Assembly: GCF_047496725.1 (NCBI RefSeq)
Contig: NC_132984.1
Span: forward strand, 5,653,001-5,717,000
Length of the DNA: 64,000 nucleotides
Reading direction: 5' to 3'
Origin: Anoplolepis gracilipes
Lineage: Eukaryota; Arthropoda; Insecta; Hymenoptera; Formicidae
In this document: positions 37,626 through 49,700 of the stretch, in pieces
Layout: each line of letters opens with the position of its first letter
Position numbering within the stretch: the first letter of the stretch is position 1
Notes under the pieces: model-generated
Database searches by the model: none
What the model saw: only the letters and a program-made list of their open reading frames with translations
Told to the model about the DNA's origin: nothing
Translations under genes and position numbers: made by a program

Positions 37626-38270
37626 TACGTCCTGTCGGCTCCACGTTTTTCCTCCCACGAAATGAACAATAATCATCCGATCGGTCACAAAAAACGGGTC
37701 GCGCAATAAAAAAAGAACCGTTATTATCAAATAATGTTTAGACCTTCTAAAAACGATATCTAAACAAATACCGGAAAGGATCAATAACGAAATCCTCTAA
37801 ACAACAAAACAGACAAACACAACTGCATAATCTTAAGAAAGAAACAAATAATGTCGCTACGCACTGTCGGCTCCACGTTTTTCCTCCCACGAAAATGAAG
37901 CAATAATCGCCCGACTAATCATAAAAGGGATCGCGCGACGAAAAATATTTTAAAACATTGAAAACGATGTCAAAAGAAACGACCGGAAAGAACCGATAGT
38001 GAGATCCTCTAAATGATTAAATCGACAAACACAGCTGCATAATCTTAAGAAAGAAATAAATAACGCCGCTACGCACTGTCGGCTCCACGTCTTTACCTCC
38101 TATAAAGATAAAGCAATAATTGCCCGACCAGTCATAAGAAGGCCGCGGAACAAAAAAAAAAGTTTTAAACATTGAAATCGATGTTCAAAGAAATGACCGA
38201 AAAGGACCGAAAGCGAGATCCCCTAAATAAATAATGGATAAAAACAGCCGCATAATCCCAGGAGATAACC
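37626..38270 (+). repeat. Tandem repeats in the LTR U3 (three units of about 213-231 bp)
   Basis: CTGTCGGCTCCACG recurs at about 37632, 37863 and 38076, each followed by a similar stretch (CCTCCCACGAAA, TCATAAAAGG, GACCGGAAAG, GCATAATC). Units are diverged. In LTR elements such repeats often modulate the promoter, but nothing here shows that directly. Confidence 0.8.
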
Positions 38271-38430
38271 AAATGAAGAATCTCCAAATTTCCTAAGAGG
38301 CCGTACAGAGCCCACCAATCAACAACAATCAAAAATAAGGAGGAGAAGGATCTCACCGAACGACAGCTTTTACACGTCAAGATCTCAAAAATACTCCCGC
38401 CCAAATTGTTAACACGCCCTCAAAATTTAA

Positions 38431-38437
38431 TATAAAA
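38431..38437 (+). promoter_or_regulatory. TATA box of the LTR
   Basis: TATAAAA in a GC-richer context, followed about 30 bp later by the likely R start. Function inferred from position in the LTR. Confidence 0.5.
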
Positions 38438-39388
38438 AGGGAAGACTCGCGCATTACGATAGAATCCAAAATTTAAAATCAGTTGACAGTACATCAGATT
38501 CATTTCGGTCGTTCGCTGACTCGAGCAATTCGTCTACACTACGGGAGTTCCGTTTATGTTTTAAAACCTATTAGAGTCAGTGCTCAACAAGACCACCCGC
38601 CGAGTAAGACCACAACTGGAGCCACAACTACACCAGCAGTTAAAACGCAACCAATCTGCCCAAATAATAAGTTTAATTTCCTTCTCTTTTGTTTTTTTTT
38701 CTCTCATCGTCTCCTTTCCCCTTTATTCAACCTTATTCTTTATTTAAAATGCCTAAAATCGCGCCGACCCGCCGATTCTCGCGAGCCAACCGAGACCATA
38801 GATCGGACGACACGACCGTGTGCGAAATCGCGCCGTAACATACATAACACTGTTCGTAAATTTTTATTATTATTTTTTTTCTTATTATAAACTATTGTAC
38901 AAATACCAACCAGAATAAAATCTTTAGAATCGCACTCGTTCCCCTTCTTTTCTGGTTGATGACCTCCGTACTTATGTAACACCCGCGATCCACACACACA
39001 AACACACACACACACTCATACAAATAATTTTAAGGCGGATTTGATAATATCAATAAAGTTATATGTATAATGGTAGGGATCAATTGAATAAATGTTAATT
39101 TAAAAATTAAATGATCGGTAAACTTATTTAACTCCCTCACTCTCTCCACGCGAAAGATCACACAAGGTCCCGTCCCGCGTAAAGGAGATTCGATTCTCTT
39201 ACCAAAAAGGGACCACCGAGAGAGAGCGTTCGCATAACAGAGTAATAACGACACCCGTCGTTTACCTGTTTGCTAACCTGCAGCTCGCTCGACCGAGTCA
39301 CTCGTCGATAAGACTTTTGACATCGGAACAGTTTCTATTACGCCCTTCCTCTGACCCATCCTCTCTACGGGCCTGGACGTAACAATCC

Positions 39389-40527
39389 TTTTAAGTACAA
39401 CTGTGTGGAATAGCTGAACGCAAAGTAAACTGAAAATAATTCCTCGGAAATGCTAACTGGATTGAAGACAATATTCTAACGGTTTGATCTGTTTAATTAT
39501 GTGCAAACATTCGATCACGAATTAGAAACGCGCATTCGTCAATATGTCGAATAGGAAAGACAAATAAGAAAAAAAAACCAGAATTGACAAAGATTGTGAA
39601 ATATTATAAATAAGAAGTATTATAACATTTAGTATAAACATTTTATTTTATATGTTAATATAATAATAAAAACAATTAACAATATATATAAAACTAAAAA
39701 TTTGTTAAATGCAAAATACGACGTGTCGCAATTTATATGACAATTATTTTATTTGTCTGTAACCTTTTTGTCGTAATTTATTTTAAATTTAAAAACAGTA
39801 TAATCAGTATAATATAATATTATGTAATAATAATAATAATAATAATAAACATAAAAACATTTTTTAATTGCTGGATTTATTATCAATATATTAATAACAT
39901 GTTACATATAATTAATAATTAACAATCAAGAAATTATATATGCAATATGCAATAATTCTAATTCTGACAGTTATTCAAGTATATTTTCCATTATTTATTC
40001 TGTGAAAGTTACACAATAAAAATCAATCTTATAAATATATTTTAAATTCAAAAAAATTTGTTAAAATGGAGTCAATCTCATATAGTACATTTAAAAAAAT
40101 GTTATATATGGCCAGATCGTGCCAAATTTCGGATTTAATTATATATGATCATGTATAGTCACGTAAATTCATTTTTTCTCGGGTATAATAATATTGTGTC
40201 ATTTTTCGGATATAATTATATGTGGCCCCAATTAGATATAATCATATATAATTACATAAGTCTATTTTTCCTCGAGATAATATATAAAATTGCACTATAT
40301 ATATATATATATAATAAAAATTTTTAATGAAAACATATTTTAATTGAGAAAACTTTTTGTACAAAACAACTGTCTCCATGTTTTTTTTACAAAAATAATA
40401 ATATTAAAAAAATTAAAAATTTATTCAAAAATTAAAAACTAAAAATTAACACAAAATATAAAAATTTTTAAATTTAATTAAAGAAACATTTTCAATTTCA
40501 GTATATTGTTTAATGACCAAATTGCGT
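39389..40527. other. Intergenic, no gene seen
   Basis: AT-rich DNA with an (ATA)n run at about 39826-39850 and a TA run near 40297. Nothing else recognised. Confidence 0.5.
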
Positions 40528-42095
40528 TAGGTAGCTACTCTTTGGATAGAATCTTTAATCACTCATCTATAGCTGTTGTCGATTAGGTCCTACAAATGTT
40601 TAAAAGAATTTAACTAAACAATCGAGAAACCAAGATTTCTTTATCCTGAATAATCCATAAAATTCTGGCAAGAATTTCTAGCCTTTAGTCCATTGCAACT
40701 GTTGTTAAACCAGGATTTTCGCACTTTTGCGCGATAGTAATCACAGTTGATCACAATTAATCATAGTATCTCGCCATTAATCGCAGTTGCCACCCTTTCG
40801 TTTCCCAAAATTGTTATGTGATCACCCTCGATATAATGTACTTTCACTTTATTTTCAGTTATCTTAAATATAACATAATTTATTAATGGTAAAGTTTTGT
40901 TAAAATGAATTTATTGGATCCCAGAAAAACTTTTTCAAAATACCTTGTGTAAACCATAATCTTCTTCCATATCAAGTATATGTGATAAGCTAGCTTTTAG
41001 CAAGATTTTATAGATGATTTAATATGCGGTAGTGCAGAAGGATCATATTGTCGAATAGTGACTACATGTTTATATATTGGTGTACATAGTGTTTTTAGAT
41101 TTATGAATGACAGCGATGTATTTATTGCCAAAAAGCATTTGGCAAAAATATCGAACCGTTCTTCCCAAGATTTACAGATCATCAGTATCATTAAAACCTG
41201 TCGAAAATGAATTTATACGTTTTTTAAATGACTTTTAAAATTTTTTCTAGCTTTTAACTTTTTGCGGTCCTACTGAATCTCAACATTGCTTTTTTTTACG
41301 TTCCAGATTATCAGTCTATTTTGACATAAGAATTTATGATTATTTACAAACAAACATTCTAGCAATTTCGTAAACTTTTCTTGTAGTATTATAATTGCAT
41401 ACATTTCTATAAAGAGTTTTTCCTTTTTCAATGTGTGTTATGTAATATAAAAGACTACTGAAATATAGAAAAACATATAAGTCATAGGATACAAGTAGAA
41501 ATAATTGAATTGCACATAACTGACTGAAGTAAAATGTCAGAAATATCAGATCGCAAAAAGTTGAATACTTCTAATATGATTGTTTTTGAATGACTGTTGA
41601 CTAAATGAAAAAAGATGTAAAAATCATAAGATGATTTAACATTTGTAACGAAAAATATATGTAGTGTAAAAAAAGAAATTATACCTTTTCACTGATTCCT
41701 GCTTTATAAACTTCCATAAGAGTGGTTAAAATATTAATTGCTTTTTTCAAAAAGAGATCAATTTTTTTCTTTCTGATATTCTATAAGTTAATAGTGTTAC
41801 AAACTTAAAAAAACTGAATAATTAGATTTTTCAAAAAAGAAAGAGAGGGAGGAAAGGAAGAAAGAGGGATTTCAAAAAATATGGAACGGTTTCGCACTTT
41901 TGCGAAAATCCCCGTTCAAACAACAACTGTAGTGGATTAAACGCTACAAATTCTTGGAAGAATTTTATGAACCAATCAGGGTAAAGAAATCTTGGTTTCT
42001 CGATTTCTAAACTTTTTGTAGGATCTAACGACAACAGCTATCGATGCGTGATTCAAAATTTCTATAATAATAGCTCCTTGGCGAACAGGTTACAT
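40528..42095. repeat. Inverted-repeat arms enclosing a copy of the last FAS exons
   Basis: The left arm (about 40528-40735) and right arm (about 41885-42095) are inverted relatives: ATAGCTGTTGTCG, TCGAGAAACCAAGATTTCTT and GATTTTCGCACTTTTGCG on the left recur in complement on the right. The enclosed 40745-41740 segment resembles the 3' end of the FAS gene. Arms look like those of a DNA element, but no target duplication was resolved. Confidence 0.65.
40760..41740 (-). pseudogene. Degenerate duplicate of the three 3'-most FAS exons
   Basis: Same strand as FAS and downstream of its stop. It contains an exon-17-like end (ILTTLMEVYKAG, about 41686-41740), an exon-18-like block (CKSWEERFDIFAKCFLAINT, within 40997-41191) and an exon-19-like block (KVHYIEGDHITILGNERV, about 40766-40867) with its stop. 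The exon 18 copy shifts frame after IKSS and stops, so it could not encode a full thioesterase end. Introns between the blocks are retained, so this is a DNA-level copy and not a retrocopy. Confidence 0.8.
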
Positions 42096-42408
42096 ATATA
42101 CACACACAAAAATTAGTATTTAGGTAAATTAATGTATATTGTAATTATAACATTTATATTTATACCATATATGCGAGAAATCTCGTAGCAAAAGAAAATT
42201 AAGAAATAATGTAAAAAAATAGGGTATTAAAATGAGTTTTAAAAAATCATTTGTGGACAATTAAAAAAACGTTTTGTGTTAAATAATTTATAGTATTTTA
42301 TTAAAACATATATTTTATTAACGTGGTTGTTGAACGTGCAAAAAAAAACCGACACCAAACAATACATTATAATATATATTATAGTACACCACAGTTGATC
42401 ACTATTAA

Positions 42409-45400
42409 TTATAGTATCTCGCCATTAATCGCAGTTGCTACTTTTTCGTTTCTCAAAATTGTTATGTGATCACCCTCGATATATTGTACTTTCACTTTAC
42501 TTTCAGTTATCTTAAATATAACATAATTTATTAATGGTAAAGTTTTGTTAAAATAAATTTATTGGATGTAGATTTTAATAAAACTTTTTCAAAATACCTT
42601 GTGCAAACCATAATCGTCTTCAATGTCAGATACATGTGATACACTAGCTTTTAGCAACGTTATAGGTGATTTAATACACGGTAGTTTAGAAGGATCATAT
42701 TGTCGAATAGCGACTACATGTTTATATATTGTTGTACATAGTGTTTTTAAATTTTTGAATGAAAGCGATGTATTTATTGCTAAAAAGTATTTGGCAAACA
42801 TATCGAACCGTTCCTCCCAAGATTTACAATCCCTCAGTTTCATTAGAATCTGTTGAATATGAATTTATACGTTTTTTAAATGACTTTTGAAAATTTTTTT
42901 AGACTTTAACTTCTTGCGGTCCTACTGAATCTCAATTCTACTTTATGTTCCAAACTATGAGTTTATCTCGACATTAAAATTTATGATTATTTACAAACAT
43001 TCTAGCGATTCGGTAAATATTTCTTGTTGTATTATGATTGCATTCACTTTTGTGAAGATTTTCTTCTTTTTTTACGTGTGTTATGTAATATGAGAGACTA
43101 CTGAAATATAGAAAAAGGTACATGTCATAGGATATAAGTGAAAATAATTGAATTGCACATGAACCTACCGAAATGAAATATCAGATTGCAAAAAGTTAAA
43201 AACTTTTAATATGATTGTTTTTTAAAGACTGTTGACTAAATAAAGAAAATGTAAAAATCGAAAGATGCTTTAATGTTTGTAAGTAAAAATATACTTCGTG
43301 CAAAAAAAGAGATTATACCTCTTTACTGGTTCTCGCTTTATAAACTTCCATAATTGTGGTTAAAATATCAATTTGAAGTTCAATTTCGTTAGAACATGAT
43401 ATATAATGTTTATAAATTATTCGCAATTGTTGAGGAGCACCATCGATGAGTACAAGTCGCCCTTTATAATTCATAGCCTCCAATTTTCTTGCTAACTCAA
43501 TTGCGAAAATAGATCCGAAAGAATATCCTACCATTACAAAATCTTTTTCATCTTTCAATCTTGATGATACGTGCTGTAAAAATATTAAAATAATACAGTA
43601 AATTTTATACTTACGGTTTTAACAAAAAATAAACACATATACAAATCTTTAATTAATAAAATATAAAATTACAGTTCCACAGGACATTGAGATTTAAAAC
43701 CCCATAATTTCCTGTATACTTTTTTATGCTGAATGCGTCTTATAATTTTTGTTTTTTTTAAATACTTTTCCCTTTTTCCTGTATTTATGAGATATGTGAC
43801 CGTTTCCGAGTTTGAAATCATTTTGTATATGTACTATGTTGAATTTTTTAAATTTTACGTTAAAGTATAATTATTAACGATTCTTTTAATAGGTCTATAA
43901 ATTATGCTTGCCTTCTAAGTGATAGTACTTTAAATATTACCAAACCCCTTTCTTAAAGTTTCTATCGTTTTTCTCAAAATTGTGACATGCTAGAGTAAAT
44001 CTGCGGCCGGAATTCAGCATTAAAAAGTCTATAAATAATAAGTTTAATTCAGGTCACGCGATACCTCTAAAAGATAATTCGTTGTTTCCGATACTATGTT
44101 TGTAGCCTCCATATTGTTTGTGGTACATTGTAGTAATGTTAGAGAAAATTTAACATACGATACTAAGTATTTAAATACAGTTGCACAGCCATCGATTCCG
44201 GGCATAAGAAATACTTGGATTGTATCTTCTTCATTTTTAGTCGAAAGATCTAAACAAATTTCTGTCATGAAATCTTCGTCCTTTACAATACCGAATAATT
44301 TCGCAACGTTATCAGGTTTTGTTATTTCGATTGACTGTTCAGCTTGCGTATTATTGTTATTTGCGTTGGACATCTCAATGAGTTTTGCAAAAGTAAGGTT
44401 CCGTATCTCTTGTTCAGTTAGAAACTTATCAAATTCTCGTTCTATGGTTTGCTTAATTTCCATAGCCATCATAGAGTCTGCTCCAAACTCAGCCAGAGAC
44501 ATATTTTGATTTACCATATTTATGTCTTTTATATCTGATAATATAAAAATAAAATATATATAATTTATTACACTTTATGCAAAAATTTAACATTATAATA
44601 ATAATCATATAAAAACAGTACAAGCTATCGACTCTGCGCACGTGTGAATATTTACTTAGAATATTGGCGACAGCTTCCACCATATTGTTAATTCCGAAAG
44701 ATTCTTTCTTCTCAGCAACGACCATGCTGCTTACGACTGGCCGGTTTTGAAGTAAAAACATATCGAGTTTATCGAGGCAGCTGGATATTTTTTGCTGTAA
44801 AGTGCCACTGATAACAAGTTCTTTGTCTTCCTCCTGCATGTCTGCGACAAATCCCACGTCACCTATGGCTGCCCATTGAATTGCCAATCCGGGTAATCCA
44901 TCCATTGTCCTTTTTTCACACACTCTCTCCATGACGGAATTGGCCATAGCATAATTAGTTTGTCCAGCGTTTCCTCTGCCACAAGAAAAGGAAGAGAACA
45001 TTACAAAGTGCCGTAGTCTAGAACAAATCTTTCTGGATAGCTCATCCAACATTTGCGTTGCCCAAGCCTTTGATTTGAAAGATTCCGCAAAGGTATCCGT
45101 GGTTTGATTCTTCAGAATGTGATCTTTCAGCACCATAGCGAGATTGAATATCGCATCCACCGGTGCTATTCTTTCAGCAGTTTGCAAGAGATGTTCACAA
45201 TCGTTACGATTAGAGACATCAATATTTTTAACAATGAGTACATTTACACCATAGGATTTCCACAATTGAACTCTCATGCGCTGATAACCATTTTTTATTC
45301 CAGTTCGCGATATCAAAACGACATTTTTAGCTCCTCGTAATATCAGCCAATCAGTTAATTCTAATCCGAAACCGCCAAGACCTCCTAATATAATATAACT

Positions 45401-46659
45401 TCTATCGCTAAGACAGTAATAGCGACGATGTGTCATAACAAGTTTATTTAATGATTGGTCTTTTTCTTGAATTTTTAAAATTATCTAAAAGAATATTTAT
45501 ATATTAGAGGTTCCGAAATTATTATAGTATTTCAAATTTTTTTATGCATTTTGTTATAAAATAAATATTTTTTACAAATACTGTGAATAAAGTTATAATA
45601 TTAGCATACCTTTCCTATATGTTTCCCACTTGCCATATATCTAAAAGCCGCCTCGATTTCTGATTTTGCGAAAACTTTTACTCGAAGTGGTTTGATTTTT
45701 CCATTTTTCAGACCGTCAGCCATCATTTTGGACAACAAAGACTTATGTTTGTGTGGATTGGCAAGAATATTGTCTAATAAAATACCGTGAAAACTAATGC
45801 CTTTTTGAAACAGATTTATATTTAGGGGATTGTTAGAAATAAGATCAAACTTTCCAATCTCTAGGAAACGACCTTTTCGTGCTAAACAACGAACGGATGC
45901 GATTAATTTTTCTTCCGCCAATGAATTTAACACGATGTCCACACCGCGATTGTTTGTTTGCTTCATTATCATTTGTTCGAAACTCGTATCTCGAGAATTT
46001 CCAATGTGGTCATCCGTAATAATCGGAAACGTTTTCTTAATAAATTGTCGTTTTTCAATTGTACCCACGGTAGTGAATACCTCGCATCCCTCGCTAAGAG
46101 CCAAGTGGATAGCTGCTTGTCCAATGCCTCCAGTACCGGAATGTATAAGTATTTTATCGCCTTTCTTCATCTTTCCAATAATATACAACGCGAGATAACA
46201 CGTACTGTAAACGTACGGAACCGTAGCCGCCTCTTCGAATGTCCATGTATCAGGTATGTTCCAACATAAATCTTTGTCCTTTATAACGACGTTTGCTACA
46301 CATCTAGAAAGAGCAATATTAGTCAATGATATTTTATATAACGATTGTTTGGACAATTTGAATGACACTATATTTACTTAGTATCACGAAGTCCCATTAC
46401 GCGACGTCCATTGGTGTCAAATCCTACGTATTCCATTCCAAGAAATATAGATTGAAATCTTCCTTGCGATATTGCCGTAGATAATGAATTTAATTTGCCG
46501 GTAGCTAACATTACGTCTTTAAAATTAATAGAAGAATAGACCACATGTACCAAATCTTCGAAATGAGACTCAATAGGTATATCGTTTTCTATCCAACATA
46601 ATGTATTTAGATCACCACGAACCTATAATAATATAACAAATATTTTATATATTTTTACA

Positions 46660-46701
<42 letters not shown>

Positions 46702-49700
46702 TATTGCTCATATACTATTAATATATTATTTAAAGCTTTTTGAAAAAAAATTTGTATGTACCATTTGAGTGACGTAGGCAGTAGGTACAAATTTGGCTTC
46801 TGGACGTGGTAATTCTAAATGCCTGTAAGAACCCCAGGTCTGATTAGAACGCAAAACATTAATAGTCATGTCCTTCTCCAATTGCTGCATATAAAAAGGG
46901 TTTTGTAAAGAGAATTTAGGAGCTTTTTGATCTTGAATAAGTACACTTCTGACAAATTCCCCGCCTGATTCTTTTCTCAAACAGTTAACGAGGCCTAACA
47001 AACCACACTCAAAGTCTCCCTCTCCAACAATTATGATTCTACTGTCTTTATCTAGTTGAGTCTCATCATTCACGAGCAGTTTTAATTCTTCTAGCCAATT
47101 AAAGTTGTCATTATTTATATAAACGACAGTCCTTTTCTTTATCTGAACTTTTTTCTTCAGAAGCACAATCACTTCAGTCTTAGTTCGTTTTTCAAGGATA
47201 ACATTTAATTCATATTGCCGCATGTATTTTTCGTAGTTAATTATGTTGCTCTTTTCACGTGTCAATAGATAACCGCCTTCTCTTATGAATGGCAAAAGTC
47301 TTTCTAACGAGTTTTGTTGTTTCGTCAAAAGATTAAATCCGACAGCTATTAAGGCTTTATCATCTATATATGGTTTGTTTAAGTCTGCGATTGTAACATT
47401 TTGTGGAAGTTTTACAGAATTGAAACGATTCGGTAATGTTAATAAAGTAATATTTGCTTGTATTTGTGGCATATTTTTAAAAGTTTCAGTCAGTAACAAA
47501 GACGATAATTCTTCCAACATTACATTATCGACAGCTTCTACTAGTTCAATGGCTGTTACTTTAATGGTCTGATGATCTTCCAACACAAGTTGCGCCGATA
47601 TTCGGATCGCTTCACTCAAGGAAATTTTCGCGTGATCATAATGAGCTACAAATATGTGTTCCTCAATAATAGGATCTTGAATTAGTTTTCGGTGAGAAAT
47701 TGCGGTAACGCTAACGCCTTGAATCTCTATTCCACTAGATATAATCGCATTTATTTTTTTATATATCCGTACTAATAATTCTGTAATGAGACAACAAATG
47801 AAATAGCAATTTCTCAACAAAACTTTTTTATATAATTTTAATGATGATGCAATAAGTAAAATATAAAAATATGTTTTTAATATGTATTCAATTTTAAACT
47901 TTTTAATTTAAAATTTTTATTTATTAAATATTAAATTATTAAATTTTTAATTAATGAAGAACATACCTTTATACTCTTCTGTCATCACTTCCCGTAGCTT
48001 TGACATGTGCGCAGGATCGATCACCAATTTTTGAATACTAGTAGGAACATATAAATCTCTAGTATCGTATCCAAGTATATACAACTGCAACATAGTATCC
48101 ATAAATGTTACCCAATTATTTGTCCAAGAGATATGTCCTTTGCTGCCTGAAATAGATGCGCTTTTTAATCCACGGAACCAGCCACTGTACTGGTAGCCGC
48201 GTAATTTCAACTCTTTGTAGATATCTCGAGCAGTCAGGTGTTCCTCTTCGTCGTCATACTCCGGCAATAGATTGGTGGGAATTATTTCTTTTTCCGGATT
48301 CAATATAGTATACACTGTACCGGTTACGACAACACTATCTCCTTCGATAACTTCGAATTTTCCGCTATCTGTGATGTTTTCATGTTTGATATTATACATA
48401 TACGAGATACATTACGAGGTTACGAGATAACTTTAACTTTACTTATGTAAAATAATTTAATAATTTTGTGAATACCTTGTATCGTAATTGTCAATTTTAC
48501 AACATTAGTCGATATATGCGTAGTACGAATAAATTTTACATCTTGAAATATTATTGGCATAGTTGTGTGTATTTTGTCTTCCATCATGCCGATGGTTTCC
48601 CAAACAAGCACAAGATATCCTGTCGCAGGTAATAAAATTTTTCCGTCGATTACATGCCCGACCATATACTTGTAACTTTCGTCGTTAAGGCTGATTTCGA
48701 TGTGTCTTTCTCTGCATTGCATATGACTCTGTGATTGAAAGGTTGGTACAAACCAATTTTCAGAATGATCCCACCTATATTCCGACATTAAAAGCTCGTT
48801 TGAGTATACATATATATGCGTTTGTCCGTATTTATTTGTCTATATTTAGTTTTTCATTTATGTCAGTAAAATGTAAAAAGATTAATTATGACACTGTATT
48901 TTACCTGATAGATGGAGATATCATAGGAGTTCCTCGACTAACTGGAAATTCCACTGGCGGATATAAATTAGCGATCTGTGGTTGTAAGCCACAATTGTAG
49001 AGTTTTCCAATCCCTCGCAAAGTTACATCGATATTTTGTCCAGTGCGTTCAGTCAATACAATGTTCGTCACTTTTGGATGTAAGGATTCCTGCAAGATAT
49101 GCTGCAGAACGCTATCCGGTGAAATTTCGATAGTCACTGCGTTATTTGGAATTAATGTTATTGCTTGTTCAAATAGTATGGTATTTAAAATACTATATGT
49201 GTGATAATATGCTGAAGATAATGTCGCTGCCTCCTTCGACCATTCAATGTAAGGTACGGAGGTACTGATCCATCTTAGACTTCGTTTTTTTGGCTGTGTT
49301 ATTACTTGATTCAAGTCAAATAAAAGTCGATTTTTTATAGATGCGAGATAATGACTGTGATATGGTATATCGCAGGAGATTTCTTCCACATTAATGTAGT
49401 TAATCTGACAAAACAAAGTTAATTGCAGTAAAAAAATATAAAACAAATTAAATCTTAGAGTTCAAATTTCAGAACAAAAAAGGTTAATTAAGGAGCTCAA
49501 TTTGATTAAAAATTAAATTAAAAAACAGTACCTGTAATTGTTTGGTGAAGCTTTTTACAGATTCTGCAGGCCCACATACTATGTTGCTGTTTTGACTATT
49601 GTGGCATATTATTTCAATGTCCGCCGGACACATATTTTTTAAACGTTTGTAATCAAGGTTCACAACTGCCATAGAACTGTGAATCTCATTTTTCTCGACA

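Larger units (their letters stand above)
37623..39384 (+). mobile_element. Solo LTR of an LTR retrotransposon (1.76 kb)
   Basis: It starts TGTTACGTCC and ends GGACGTAACA (10-bp inverted termini) between direct repeats ATCC (37619-37622 and 39385-39388), a 4-bp target duplication. No internal coding region adjoins it, so it is a solo LTR. A TATAAAA box (38431-38437) and an AATAAA (38914-38919) in order on the plus strand give U3-R-U5 orientation. ORFs inside (38483-38890 +, 38740-39015 -) are LTR sequence, not genes. The 3' 385 bases recur inverted at the right window edge. Confidence 0.85.

Noticed and set aside
38483..38890. 135-codon ORF
   Set aside because: Lies wholly inside the solo LTR and has no retroviral or host domain.
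45830..46269. Plus-strand ORFs of more than 100 codons
   Set aside because: Shadows of FAS enoyl-reductase exon 14.
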